Assembly: GCA_026390575.1 (NCBI GenBank)
Contig: JAPLFR010000001.1
Location: 1 to 64,000 of the forward strand
Length of the DNA stretch: 64,000 nt
Reading direction: 5' to 3'
DNA from: Ignavibacteriales bacterium
GTDB lineage: Bacteria; Bacteroidota; Ignavibacteria; UBA10030
The notes beneath the pieces were generated by a model that saw only the letters and a list, made by a program, of their open reading frames with translations, had not been told where the DNA came from and did no database searches. Below, piece by piece: positions 23,466 through 33,340 of the stretch. Both the position numbers and the translations under genes were made by a program. Within the stretch, counting starts at the first letter, position 1. Every line of letters starts with the position of its first letter.

Positions 23466-25970
23466 TCAGCGATGTGTGGCTTTCGCTGCAGACGGACGAT
23501 CACTGCGCAGCGATAGAATATTGGCAAATAATCGATATGCACCTTCCACACCTGCAGGTAATTGACGGAAAAATGCATAGGCACTGTACACATAATGTCC
23601 TTTTCCGTACTTTGCAGTCAGCAGACCGCCTGCCCGGTCCGGCTCGTTCGCATCGTGGCAGCTGAGCACCGAATCGTACTTTGCATCCCAATGATCGGCA
23701 AAATACAATCCCCGTTCCTGAATCCATCCTTTGAAATCATCTTCGGTGATTTTGTTGGGCGTTGTCAATAGAGGGTGGTTCCGGTTCACGAAAGTGATTT
23801 GAGCATCTTCTTCAGCGACCCGATTACGCGAGATATTCAATGGATACGGTCCAATATTCTCAGCCTCATTTCTTTGCGGAGTGACATATTGAACTATATA
23901 TGTTCCTCCCCGTTTTACATAATCCATGAAGCGCTGCTGATGCATTCGCAGCTTTGGCCGTGTGTTGTACGCCCTCACTCCTGCAACGATAACATCGTAC
24001 TGGTCAAGATTTCCTTCCGCAAGTTCAGCATCCGACAGAAGTGCAACTGAATATCCCATCTGCCGGATTGCAGAAGGCACATCGTCTCCAGCTCCCATAA
24101 TGTATCCAACGGTACGGCCGTTTTTTCTTAGATTGACTCTTAAAAGTTTTCCCTCAGCGAGCGGGAATATCGTCTGCGGCGGAATGTGCTGGTACTGTGC
24201 AATTTGTACACCGAGGTCGATGGTTGTCTTTCCAACCTCGACTTCTCCGGTGAACACACCGCTTTTCGCACCTTTGAGCGGATGCACTGTAAAGGCGAAG
24301 GTCTGTTCGTCACCCTTGTTCTGAAATTGAAACTCAGACCGCTCAGGAACAACACTCCAAAATTCCGGCAGCTTCAATCGTACCATTCCTCGTGCATTCG
24401 CTATCGAGGTTTTGAGAGAAAGAGATATTCGTCGTGCAGACAGATCTGGAAAGAGAACGACCGGCTCTGGAACATTAACAACAACCGGCGGAACAATTTC
24501 GAATGGATGCAGTAACTCTCCATCTACCGGATCGATGACTCTTTGACACAGAGGGATCTTGATGTTCAATTTACCGTCAGGCGAAGAGAGTATGACGTTG
24601 ACAATGATTGGTGGTACATTTTCCGGCAGGCCAACCAACAGTTGGTTTGAAATATTGTATGAACCAACATGAGGTTTCTCCATCAGCCAGTACGGTTGAG
24701 TATAATTAATTTGTTCAGGCAATCTTATCGTAAAGTTTGAACGTACAGGCTTGTTCATTTCAAGTTTTGTGTGGAAGAGTGTATCCATCCCGCCAAATGG
24801 CAGGACGACACGTTCAAGAATAAAAGGATATACCGATCGATTGATAGTTGTCGTTGTGAGTTTTACTTCGCCGCCCGGAATCGCGGAATTATCTGGAGTT
24901 GTAGCATCAATCCATACTCCAGCACACGCAAGAATCACACGCGTCAATTGCTCCTTTTTAACAATGACCCATGGATCTTGTGTGAGCGTGTCAAGAATAT
25001 TGAAAGCTTTGAAGAGCAGTGGAATCGATTGAGCCGGTGTCTCATCGTTAAACTTCAGGAAGGCGTCTTGAAGAATTGTATCTAAGCTCTCTGCGCCTTT
25101 TACTCTCGACCATCCAGTGTTAATTCCATCAAAAAGATCTTTCTTCGCGGTATCCCCGGCGATGTGTTGGAAGTAGTTCAGAGACTCGCCGCGGTTCTGC
25201 ACTGCACCCATGCCTTGACTTTTATGCATACTTCGTCCCTCGCCGGCAATTTCTGTAAACGATTTTCCGAGGAGAGGAGAATACGTCCCGACATCGATGG
25301 TCACAAGAGGCAGGGCTTTCTGAATTGTATCGGTTTGCAATGGGCGGAATCCATTCCACAGAATTCGTTTCGCTTGCCACGGTGAGACGTACTGAAGCTG
25401 TTCGGGAAAACGTGATGGATCTGCCGCAGCATGAAATGCTTCCTCTGCAAGTATCGCAGATGCTGTGTGATTCCCATGACCTCCAAGTGTCGGCGTGAAA
25501 CGTGTCACGATCACATCAGGTCTGAACGTGCGAATAATCCAGACTACATCGGCAAGGGTTTTCTCTTTTTCCCAAAAGCGCAGAGTTTCCTCCGAGGTCT
25601 TGGAGAAGCCGAAATCAATTGCACGCGTGAAGTATTGTTCTGCGCCGTCAATTCTTCGTGCGGCAAGAAGTTCCTGAGTCCGGATGAGTCCCAGCATTTC
25701 TCCCTGCTCGGAACCAAGGAGGTTTTGACCTCCTTCACCGCGAGTCATTGAGAGATATGCGGTTCGATAAGACCGGCCCTGCGCAAGAGTAGCAAGCAGC
25801 GCCGTATTCTCATCATCAGGATGCGCTCCGACGTAAAGAACTGATCCCAGCACTGTGAGTTTCTTTAATGCGAGTTTGATCTCGGCTGCGTTGCGCGGAT
25901 TTGATGATTGAGTATGTACTGGTTGACCAATGAAAAGAATGAGAAACAACAAAAAGGTTCTTCGAATCAT
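23466..25970 (-). CDS. Large secreted PIG-L (LmbE-type) deacetylase
   Basis: The 834-residue product has a signal peptide (FLLFLILFIGQPVHTQ) and an N-terminal LmbE/PIG-L domain. The zinc motif is AHPDDE (His50-Glu54), with GEGGQN and the third metal ligand in GGHGNHTASA. The roughly 550-residue C-terminal part has beta-sandwich-like stretches and a flavodoxin-like segment near residues 640-800 (YDVIVAGVRAYNTRPKLRMH). PIG-L enzymes remove N-acetyl groups from N-acetylglucosamine-type sugars. It starts a minus-strand operon with the small membrane peptide and the symporter. Confidence 0.87.
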   Translation of the reverse strand: MIRRTFLLFLILFIGQPVHTQSSNPRNAAEIKLALKKLTVLGSVLYVGAHPDDENTALLATLAQGRSYRTAYLSMTRGEGGQNLLGSEQGEMLGLIRTQELLAARRIDGAEQYFTRAIDFGFSKTSEETLRFWEKEKTLADVVWIIRTFRPDVIVTRFTPTLGGHGNHTASAILAEEAFHAAADPSRFPEQLQYVSPWQAKRILWNGFRPLQTDTIQKALPLVTIDVGTYSPLLGKSFTEIAGEGRSMHKSQGMGAVQNRGESLNYFQHIAGDTAKKDLFDGINTGWSRVKGAESLDTILQDAFLKFNDETPAQSIPLLFKAFNILDTLTQDPWVIVKKEQLTRVILACAGVWIDATTPDNSAIPGGEVKLTTTTINRSVYPFILERVVLPFGGMDTLFHTKLEMNKPVRSNFTIRLPEQINYTQPYWLMEKPHVGSYNISNQLLVGLPENVPPIIVNVILSSPDGKLNIKIPLCQRVIDPVDGELLHPFEIVPPVVVNVPEPVVLFPDLSARRISLSLKTSIANARGMVRLKLPEFWSVVPERSEFQFQNKGDEQTFAFTVHPLKGAKSGVFTGEVEVGKTTIDLGVQIAQYQHIPPQTIFPLAEGKLLRVNLRKNGRTVGYIMGAGDDVPSAIRQMGYSVALLSDAELAEGNLDQYDVIVAGVRAYNTRPKLRMHQQRFMDYVKRGGTYIVQYVTPQRNEAENIGPYPLNISRNRVAEEDAQITFVNRNHPLLTTPNKITEDDFKGWIQERGLYFADHWDAKYDSVLSCHDANEPDRAGGLLTAKYGKGHYVYSAYAFFRQLPAGVEGAYRLFANILSLRSDRPSAAKATHR

Positions 25971-26044
25971 GTTTGATTATCCGGTGTTTGTGAGGTGTAT
26001 GAGCTGAGAATTGAATGACTTCGTGGAAAATATCTTTCTTCTTA

Positions 26045-27754
26045 CTATGCAGCGTGGTAAAGAACTTCGTACGTTTGGACTGGTGTGCTGATCCCTTTTA
26101 CGACAATTGCCTCAAGTGAGCGCGTTTTCACTTCCTTGCTTTTGAGGGAACGCCATGATGATTCCGATATTATGATCTGGCCGGAAAGGGCAATTGAACA
26201 TAATCTGCTGCCGAGATTCATATTATTGCCGAGCACTGTATGATCCATCCGCTCTTCGCCTCCCACGTTTCCAACAATAGCCATTCCGGTATTAATGCCG
26301 ATACCAACACGGATGTCTTCTGTGTTCTTTGAATTCAATTCATTGATCGCACACTGGATTTCGATAGCGCATAATACCGCATCGTCTACCATTTCCGAAC
26401 CTTCGAAAATGGCAATGAGTTCATCACCGACATACTTATCGATAATGCCGTTGTGAGAGATGACGATAGAAGCCTGTCGGCTTAAATATCTGCTCAACAA
26501 TTCAATAACGACCTCCGGTTCAACTTTTTCAGAGAATGCAGTGAACCCGCGAATATCTGAAAAGAGCACGGTTACATTACGCCGCTCTCCGCCCAAATGT
26601 AATTTATCGCCTTCCTTTCGGATCATCTCCATCGTTGATGAAGAAAGGAATTTCGACATCATAAACCGTTCTTTTAATCCCAGCACCATTTCGTCGAACG
26701 ATTGCGCTAATTTGCCGATCTCGTCTTTGGAATCGATCTGCAGGTGAAAATCGTAATTCCCGGCGCGGATTTGCTCTGTGCCGACAACAAGTTTCCGTAA
26801 CGGGGAAGTGATCCCTTCTGCCAATATAAATGCACCGAGAATCGCAAGGATCAGAGAAAGTCCGCCAATCATCAGGATGATCTTTTCAATCTTCCGTAAT
26901 TCTGCGAGCGATTGATCGACGGAAATGGCCATCACATAAATAGCATCGCTGGTGTTCGATGCACGGACGAAAGCGCATAAGAAATTTTCCCCGTCCAGTA
27001 TTGTTTCACGCTGAACACTCTTTCCCTCGCTGATTTGCCTGTCGAGTTCAGTCATGTCCACCATATACGAACGGAGCAGATCAATTTGTGCCAGGTCCGA
27101 ATTCGTCGATGCAACAATGCGATTCCCCCGGAGGAATGTGATGTCGCTGTGTGTATCAGACTTTAATGCTTTGGCCTCTTCTTGAGTAATACGTTTTCCC
27201 AGGGTCAGCGTTCCGATAACGAATTTTTGAAAGATGGGTACTGTGACCGTTTGGTACATCTGCTCGTCAATTATGAGGAATGAAATATCATCTGGAGTTG
27301 GATCTTTACCTTCCAACGCATGGCGGATAACAGGCATGAACGCCAATGTGTCTCCGAATTTTTCCGGCCGGTCAAGCCGGAAGAGTACCCGGCCTTTTTC
27401 ATCTGTCAGTGTAAAAAGATCGACACCGACAAGCCTGGCAGGGCTTTCTTCGCGTGAAAGAATATAATCTTTGATCGTTGCCGGATCTCGTGTGGATAAC
27501 TGCGCTTTTAATACTGGAAGTTCTGAAATCAACAGACATGATTTCACAAGGGTCTCATTACGCAGAGAAAGAAACCGTTTGAACGTGTGGTACGTAATAT
27601 CAAAATCCTTCTGCAGCTTTGTGTTAGTTAAATCCCGGATTTCGTAGTCTACAATCATCAGCACTGAACCGGCGATAAGGATAACAAGAGCTACTGTCGA
27701 AATGAGGAGACGATTCCGAAGCGATCCTGTAAAGAGATTGCGGAGAATAGCCAT
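26045..27754 (-). CDS. Membrane sensor adenylate/guanylate cyclase (class III)
   Basis: The 569-residue product has a membrane helix (about 16-36), a periplasmic double-CACHE-like sensor (about 40-285), a second helix (about 292-312), a HAMP linker (about 313-365) and a class III cyclase domain (about 390-560). The two metal aspartates are Asp400 (FSDIRGF) and Asp444 (YVGDELIAIF); VGIGINTG and MDHTVLGNNMNLGSRL are also present. The start codon is 3 bases after the stop of the cupredoxin gene, so sensing may relate to the copper protein and barrel upstream. Confidence 0.9.
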   Translation of the reverse strand: MAILRNLFTGSLRNRLLISTVALVILIAGSVLMIVDYEIRDLTNTKLQKDFDITYHTFKRFLSLRNETLVKSCLLISELPVLKAQLSTRDPATIKDYILSREESPARLVGVDLFTLTDEKGRVLFRLDRPEKFGDTLAFMPVIRHALEGKDPTPDDISFLIIDEQMYQTVTVPIFQKFVIGTLTLGKRITQEEAKALKSDTHSDITFLRGNRIVASTNSDLAQIDLLRSYMVDMTELDRQISEGKSVQRETILDGENFLCAFVRASNTSDAIYVMAISVDQSLAELRKIEKIILMIGGLSLILAILGAFILAEGITSPLRKLVVGTEQIRAGNYDFHLQIDSKDEIGKLAQSFDEMVLGLKERFMMSKFLSSSTMEMIRKEGDKLHLGGERRNVTVLFSDIRGFTAFSEKVEPEVVIELLSRYLSRQASIVISHNGIIDKYVGDELIAIFEGSEMVDDAVLCAIEIQCAINELNSKNTEDIRVGIGINTGMAIVGNVGGEERMDHTVLGNNMNLGSRLCSIALSGQIIISESSWRSLKSKEVKTRSLEAIVVKGISTPVQTYEVLYHAA

Positions 27755-27757
27755 AGG

Positions 27758-28453
27758 TCATTCCATAACAAAATTTTCTATGATATGCCCACCTGGTGTA
27801 ATGGTGATCATCCGCTCTCGATTTGTGAACCGTTCATGCCAGACTTTGAGGGTGTAAACGCCGCCGGGTATGTTTTCAATCGAGTAATTCCCATGTTCAT
27901 CGGGTTGAATATAATAGGGTGAGTCCAAGACAAGAATATACGCATACATATGAGAATGAATATCGCAAAAGACATGGACTATTCCTTCTTTATCAAACTG
28001 AATAGGCACATTCTCACCCGTGGGACGCCGCCCGATATTAAATTTTTTTGTTGGAGAAAGAGAAAACACATTATGATAGGTATTGTCCCGATTGACAAAA
28101 TCGACCACCGTTCCTCGTTGAATAGGCAAAACATGCGGAATAAACTCAGCATTCCGTTGATCCATAAGAGCTTTTGCATTAGTTTTCGGTTTCTCTTGCT
28201 TCAAATCCTTACTTTCTATATAAACGACCATGTTTGCATATTCATTGACTTTAGACTCTATAGAATGAGTCATCGGTGTCATTCCATACGAATGAGATCG
28301 CATATCACGTGATACTATATCAGGTTTGAGTATTGCTCGAATGTCGATCTTGCCTCTCACAGACCCTGTTTGTTGCTCTTGTGCCAGAACCTTCAACAAG
28401 GAAACAGTGTTGCTTCCGAAACAGAGCCATAGAATCATCAAGAATTTATTCAT
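27758..28453 (-). CDS. Secreted cupredoxin-like (plastocyanin fold) protein
   Basis: The start is taken at 28453, giving a signal peptide (MNKFLMILWLCFGSNTVSLL). A longer reading would run into the upstream gene. The 231-residue product carries type 1 copper ligands: His127 in TYHNVF, Cys163 in VFCDIH, His166 and Met169 in IHSHM. A C-terminal carboxypeptidase-regulatory-like beta domain (about 180-231, NYSIENIPGGVYTLKVWHE) follows. It is similar to methylamine-utilisation-type cupredoxins. The role is probably periplasmic electron transfer or copper binding. The middle gene of a three-gene operon. Confidence 0.85.
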   Translation of the reverse strand: MNKFLMILWLCFGSNTVSLLKVLAQEQQTGSVRGKIDIRAILKPDIVSRDMRSHSYGMTPMTHSIESKVNEYANMVVYIESKDLKQEKPKTNAKALMDQRNAEFIPHVLPIQRGTVVDFVNRDNTYHNVFSLSPTKKFNIGRRPTGENVPIQFDKEGIVHVFCDIHSHMYAYILVLDSPYYIQPDEHGNYSIENIPGGVYTLKVWHERFTNRERMITITPGGHIIENFVME

Positions 28454-28475
28454 GCGTTCTGATTTTCTAATTTTT

Positions 28476-29738
28476 TCATTGCAGAGTAACGACAATTGCA
28501 CATCCCCAGACATCAAGATCGGGCACCGGTTGTAAATTGACGGCGGTTCGTTCATAGCCCAATTTGATGAGAACTTTATGATCCGGTTTGTATCCTAATC
28601 CAATTGCAGAACGAACAACATTCCGATCCCAGGCAATAGAACTACCGCTTATAGATGATATCAGCAGTCCGGGAATGTTATTGAATGTCAGTGCATTGTA
28701 CCGTACGGCAAGATATAATCCTGGATAAAAGGGAACATCCATCTTTACATCGATGTAATATTCCTGACTTTCAAGCGAACACGAATAGCCATTTGAGAAA
28801 CCTGAATTGTATACTGAGGAACCTGAACCGTCCATATAAATAGAGTTATAAACAATATACGGTGCCTGAAATTGATTTTTTATATACTCCGCATTGATCT
28901 CGAAATACAAATAACTCAAAAGTAAGTCGGCTCCATATGTGGATTGGTCAAAAGAATTCAACGAAGTATACTGCTGTTCGAAATATTGACTAACGAATGA
29001 TGATTGCATATATGATCCGACGGCATACGAAAACCCAATGGTTCCCCAAATTCCGGGATGTACGGCTACTCTCCCATGAAACGCCAATCCTTCATCAATA
29101 TTATAATCTCCATTTGTGCCGGAGAGAGGGGCATTCATACAGGCAACGTCATAGTCTATCATTCCAAAGATCAAACCAGAAGCTTCAATTCCTGAAAAAT
29201 ATCCACATGGATACAGGGTGGTTAATCGATTACCATATTGAGCATCTGTTCCATATTGAGCGTATGCAAGATATGTTGTTTGAGGGCCGAGATATCCGGT
29301 CAATGGTGATATATTTTGTCTATACGAAAAGAAGAGGGGTTGACCAATGAAAGGATTTTCCGATGACAATTGACGTTTGGAAAATGTACCGAAAGGCGTC
29401 ACTATCTTCCCAGCTGAGAAAGAAAGGGCGTCACCGAGAAGATTGGAAAACGTCACATACGCCAATTGAAGTTCGAATGCCTTGAAATCTAATCCTTTGG
29501 AGGGGTTGGTGGCAAGTTTTGCAGTAAAGGTGATATTTGAACTAATATCTGCATCGAAAAATAAATCCAATTCCTGGAGGCTAAGCTGAACATGATCATT
29601 TGGTACGTTATTCTTTTCTAGTCCGCTATCCTCTCCTCCTTTTCGTATCTCGAAATCGGATAACCCCCACCAATGAATTTGAGCCGTGGCTGTGGAAGTG
29701 ATGGATGCACATACCAATACCAGGAAATATCTCTTCAT
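28476..29738 (-). CDS. Outer-membrane porin-like beta-barrel protein
   Basis: The 420-residue product has a signal peptide (FLVLVCASITSTATAQ), then alternating amphipathic strands (LSLQELDLFFDADI, ITFTAKLATNP, FELQLAYVTFSNL, LLSYLYFEINAEYI). It ends with a long run of strands to VVTLQ. An N-terminal region with SAGKIVTPFGTF is common in phosphate-selective-porin-like and cytochrome-associated barrels. It begins the operon with the cupredoxin and cyclase genes, which suggests the three act in one envelope process. Confidence 0.78.
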   Translation of the reverse strand: MKRYFLVLVCASITSTATAQIHWWGLSDFEIRKGGEDSGLEKNNVPNDHVQLSLQELDLFFDADISSNITFTAKLATNPSKGLDFKAFELQLAYVTFSNLLGDALSFSAGKIVTPFGTFSKRQLSSENPFIGQPLFFSYRQNISPLTGYLGPQTTYLAYAQYGTDAQYGNRLTTLYPCGYFSGIEASGLIFGMIDYDVACMNAPLSGTNGDYNIDEGLAFHGRVAVHPGIWGTIGFSYAVGSYMQSSFVSQYFEQQYTSLNSFDQSTYGADLLLSYLYFEINAEYIKNQFQAPYIVYNSIYMDGSGSSVYNSGFSNGYSCSLESQEYYIDVKMDVPFYPGLYLAVRYNALTFNNIPGLLISSISGSSIAWDRNVVRSAIGLGYKPDHKVLIKLGYERTAVNLQPVPDLDVWGCAIVVTLQ

Positions 29739-29984
29739 ATTCCTTCCGTATGATGGTGTATTGGTTGAATAAATTGTTCATCCTTAACTTACTAAAAATT
29801 TATAACAAAATTCAGGTTTTAATGATTCCATAGTTCACAGGAATTTACCGCTTCTCGTTCAAATGAAGCAGTTCTTTAGTATGAAGGATTTGTTAATTGT
29901 GCCTTCAGCTGATGAGGATGGCTTGAAAGAGAGAACCTTAACCTCTATATTATATGTAATAAATCGGAACGATTCATAACGTTT

Positions 29985-30674
29985 ATGAAAAAAACAATTC
30001 TGGTTGTCGATGATGAAAAAGACATTATCGATCTCTTATCCTATAATCTGAACAAAGAAGGTTTGACGGTTATTACCGCACGCAACGGGCGCGAGGCGCT
30101 GGAGCGGGTGAAACAAAAACCGGATTTGATCATTTTAGATGTCATGATGCCGGAAATGAATGGATTGCAGGTCATTCAGGAATTAAAAAAGGATAAGAAG
30201 ACAGCATCCATTCCCGTGCTGTTGCTTACAGCAAAGGGTTCAGAGACGGACGAAATTGTTGGATTGGAAGTAGGAGCGGATGATTATATCGTCAAGCCGG
30301 TAAAAATTGGCAAGATTGTTGCTCGTGTGCATGCGGTACTTCGTAGGCAGGAACAATCTGCCCGGAAAGCAATTCCACAAATGGATATTATCTCTATCAA
30401 AGATTTAGAGATTAACGTGTCCAGCTATACAGCAAGCATTGGGAAACAGAAGCTTGTGCTTCCAAGGAAAGAATTTGAGACACTTGTCTATCTTATTCGC
30501 AATCGGGGCAGAGTGCTTTCACGGGAATCTATATTGAATGCAGTCTGGGGAGAAAATATCCACGTCGTGGATAGAACGATCGATGTTCACATTAGAAAAA
30601 TACGCGAGAAACTTGGTGCTTATTCGGAGTATGTCGAAACAGTCTCCGGTGTTGGATATCGATTTAGAGCGTAA
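29985..30674 (+). CDS. PhoB/OmpR-type response regulator
   Basis: The 229-residue product has a receiver domain (about 1-120: VVDDEKDI acidic pocket, phosphoacceptor Asp in LIILDVMMPEMNG, Thr/Lys in LLLTAKG and DDYIVKPV) and a winged-helix output domain ending SVETVSGVGYRF-like (ETVSGVGYRFRA). The stop codon abuts the ATG of the histidine kinase gene, so the pair is translated together. Closest in design to PhoB/PhoR pairs of phosphate control, but other signals are possible. Confidence 0.88.
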   Translation: MKKTILVVDDEKDIIDLLSYNLNKEGLTVITARNGREALERVKQKPDLIILDVMMPEMNGLQVIQELKKDKKTASIPVLLLTAKGSETDEIVGLEVGADDYIVKPVKIGKIVARVHAVLRRQEQSARKAIPQMDIISIKDLEINVSSYTASIGKQKLVLPRKEFETLVYLIRNRGRVLSRESILNAVWGENIHVVDRTIDVHIRKIREKLGAYSEYVETVSGVGYRFRA

Positions 30675-32117
30675 ATGAAAATACAGACAAAAATCACTGT
30701 TACCTATGTTCTGCTTGCACTATTGATTGTTGTCAGTCTCGGTGTATTCACAAGCATGCGCATGGAATCGTACTTCAAAGAACGCTTGGTGGGTGAATTA
30801 AGCTACCAAGCCGATTTGGTTCTCTTCATTCTCCAGAAAGACACCACGTACTCGTTCCCACAAATCGATCAGCAGGTTAAGTTGATTGGAGGTCTTGAAC
30901 ACCTTCGTATCACGCTCATCGATGTTCAAGGAAACATATTGGCTGACTCGGATATTCCATTTCCTGATATTACCGGTGTAAAAAATCATCTGGATCGTCC
31001 GGAAGTTCAAGATGCGAAGCAGTACGGTATTGGACACGATATCCGTCATAGCACAACTGTTGGTCACGATTTTTTATATATGGCAAAACTTGTAAAGAAA
31101 TCTCCAAAGAGAACTAGTTTTGAAACTCTTCAGTATATCAGATTGAGTGTCCCGCTCGAAAACGTGCAAGATCAAATCAATAGCATCCGTTCGATCGTGA
31201 TTGTAGTCGGGTTAGGAGTGCTTTTGGTGATTGTAGCAGTGAGCATTATCGTTTCTCGCCGCATTACAAAATCGATGGTGCGAATTGCCCAGGGTGTGGA
31301 ACAAATTCGTTCCGGTGATTTAGATGCACAACTTATCATTTCTTCGAACGACGAAATCGGACTTGTCGCAAAGGCTATCAACGAACTCGTACAAAAGCTT
31401 AAATCAGATATCGTACAATTAAAAAAATTAGAGCTCGTGAGAAGCCAGTTTCTCGGAAATGTTTCGCACGAACTTCGCACACCAATCTTCGCTGTTCAGG
31501 GATACCTGGAAACACTTCTCGGCGGTGCAGTGGAGGATCCATCCGTGAATCGATCGTTTCTAGAAAAAGCGCAGTCGAATCTGGGTCGTCTCAATGCATT
31601 GTTGGAAGACCTCATCAACATTTCACAGATTGAATCAGGTGAAATGAAAATGAGTCTTCGTTATTTTCGGGTGAACGAATTCCTTGAATCGGTAGGGAAG
31701 GATTATGAATCATTGGCAGCAGCACGAAATATCACATTGAAACTCTTGTTGAGCACAAAAAATGATGATGATGTATTTGGCGATAAGGATCGACTAAGAC
31801 AAGTTCTGAACAATTTGATCAGCAATGCCATCAACTATAATAAGCCCGGGGGGGAAGTTACGATCACTTCCGAAAAAGAAGAACATGGCATTCAAATAAG
31901 TATAAAGGATACGGGCGTGGGTATCCCTTCTGAACATCTTTCGAGAATATTCGAGCGATTCTATCGTGTTGACAGTGACCGATCACGTGCGCTGGGCGGC
32001 ACGGGACTTGGTCTTGCAATTGTCAAACACATTATAGAAGCGCACGGAAGCCAGGTACAAGTAGAAAGTACATTGGGAAAAGGAAGCAATTTTCGTTTTG
32101 TGCTGAAAAACAGTTAA
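30675..32117 (+). CDS. Sensor histidine kinase, PhoR/PhoQ type
   Basis: The 480-residue product has a membrane helix (about 7-29), a periplasmic sensor of about 140 residues, a second helix (about 174-194), HAMP (about 195-250), HisKA (NVSHELRTP; His is the phosphate donor) and an HATPase domain with N box (NLISNAINYN), G1 (DTGVGIP) and G2 (GGTGLGLAI). It is the partner of the preceding response regulator. A long extracytoplasmic domain and lack of a PAS domain separate it from typical proteobacterial PhoR. Confidence 0.9.
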   Translation: MKIQTKITVTYVLLALLIVVSLGVFTSMRMESYFKERLVGELSYQADLVLFILQKDTTYSFPQIDQQVKLIGGLEHLRITLIDVQGNILADSDIPFPDITGVKNHLDRPEVQDAKQYGIGHDIRHSTTVGHDFLYMAKLVKKSPKRTSFETLQYIRLSVPLENVQDQINSIRSIVIVVGLGVLLVIVAVSIIVSRRITKSMVRIAQGVEQIRSGDLDAQLIISSNDEIGLVAKAINELVQKLKSDIVQLKKLELVRSQFLGNVSHELRTPIFAVQGYLETLLGGAVEDPSVNRSFLEKAQSNLGRLNALLEDLINISQIESGEMKMSLRYFRVNEFLESVGKDYESLAAARNITLKLLLSTKNDDDVFGDKDRLRQVLNNLISNAINYNKPGGEVTITSEKEEHGIQISIKDTGVGIPSEHLSRIFERFYRVDSDRSRALGGTGLGLAIVKHIIEAHGSQVQVESTLGKGSNFRFVLKNS

Positions 32118-32184
32118 ACCTGAACAAGCTTTAAAAGAACCCATTAATTTTATGTCATTCTCTCATATTATCTCCTTTGATCAA

Positions 32185-33309
32185 TTATTTATTTACAATG
32201 CATTTAAATGTTTCGGGATATTTTGCCAGATAGTCTAATTCTTCATCTTTCAGGACAATGTTTAGTCCCCATCCTTTGAAGAATGTAAATGCCTTTGCAA
32301 TAAATTCCTTATTGATGCCGGTGGAATAATTCACAAAGTACTGATTTACTACTCCCTCATAATTACAATCTAGATTGAGTACTTTCGCCGTAATAGAACA
32401 ATTGAAATCTAACCCTTCGAAATCAAGGATCTTCGTTATTGGATCATACGGCGGTTGCTTCAAGAATATTTTCATTTCACCGGCAATCGTGGGTGTTTCA
32501 AAAACCTTGAAGTATATTCTCATGTTTGTGATATCGTAGACAATACTCCATTTCGTACCTAGTCCTTGAGCGACGGTATTTAAAGTGCGAAACGCATAGT
32601 CAATAGTCGAATTATCGACGGAATAATCGGGATGGTTAGTTTGACGTGCTGCGGTACAAAAATTATAGAGTGAACGATCAGACTGGGTGTCGCCATTCTT
32701 GTTGTAGCAGATCAGTGACTCATCATATGTACTATTTGCCAGAGCCTGAATAGGAAGATTCTTTCCTGTATGACACACCATCTTGCCATTGAGGAATTCT
32801 ATTGCCGCAGTATGACCAAATCGGTCACAGACTAAAAAATGGATTTTCGAATTGGCGTCAACAATTCTCAACAAGGTATCGCTGCTCATCACTTCTTCAA
32901 TTGTCGAGTAATTATCCAATTGAAACTGAATCCATTGAAATGCTCCTATCGCATAACGGTTATCTTTGGCAGGATATACTGTCTTATCCAACGTCATGTG
33001 TTCCACGACGAGTCCGCTTTCGTTCATACCGCCGTATGGCAAGTCTCTTCCGATCTGATTGAAGGTGATACTGCCGAATTTTGAGATCCATCTGACCGGC
33101 TTTTCTGTAGAATCGACGAGAGCCACCTTCTCAAGATTCCTTGGATTAACCATGGCCAAGCCTGTTCCGGTTAGCCAGTCGAGGTTGCGTCCGAACACCA
33201 GCCGATTCCTTTGATGAAGGACAAAAGTTGTGCAAGGATATGCATCAGTTAAAGTGAATAATATCAAGAGAACGACTTGGACGAGAATAATAATCATACG
33301 TTTATTCAT
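32185..33309 (-). CDS. Secreted linear-amide C-N hydrolase (choloylglycine hydrolase family)
   Basis: The 374-residue product has a signal peptide whose cleavage after ...LTDAYP would expose Cys26 (CTTFVL), the N-terminal nucleophile of this Ntn-hydrolase family. FGRNLDW and YGGMNESGL, holding the conserved Arg/Asp and Asn, follow. Members cut linear amide bonds in bile salts, penicillins or N-acyl homoserine lactones; the substrate here is open. It lies 31 bases after the XRE membrane regulator gene, so it is probably controlled by it. Confidence 0.85.
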   Translation of the reverse strand: MNKRMIIILVQVVLLILFTLTDAYPCTTFVLHQRNRLVFGRNLDWLTGTGLAMVNPRNLEKVALVDSTEKPVRWISKFGSITFNQIGRDLPYGGMNESGLVVEHMTLDKTVYPAKDNRYAIGAFQWIQFQLDNYSTIEEVMSSDTLLRIVDANSKIHFLVCDRFGHTAAIEFLNGKMVCHTGKNLPIQALANSTYDESLICYNKNGDTQSDRSLYNFCTAARQTNHPDYSVDNSTIDYAFRTLNTVAQGLGTKWSIVYDITNMRIYFKVFETPTIAGEMKIFLKQPPYDPITKILDFEGLDFNCSITAKVLNLDCNYEGVVNQYFVNYSTGINKEFIAKAFTFFKGWGLNIVLKDEELDYLAKYPETFKCIVNK

Positions 33310-33340
33310 GAATTACTCCTTAAGTGTGAGCAAAATAAGA

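Noticed and set aside
30671-30680. Frameshift between response regulator and kinase
   Set aside because: The stop TAA and the ATG are directly adjacent and both proteins are complete; this is normal operon packing.
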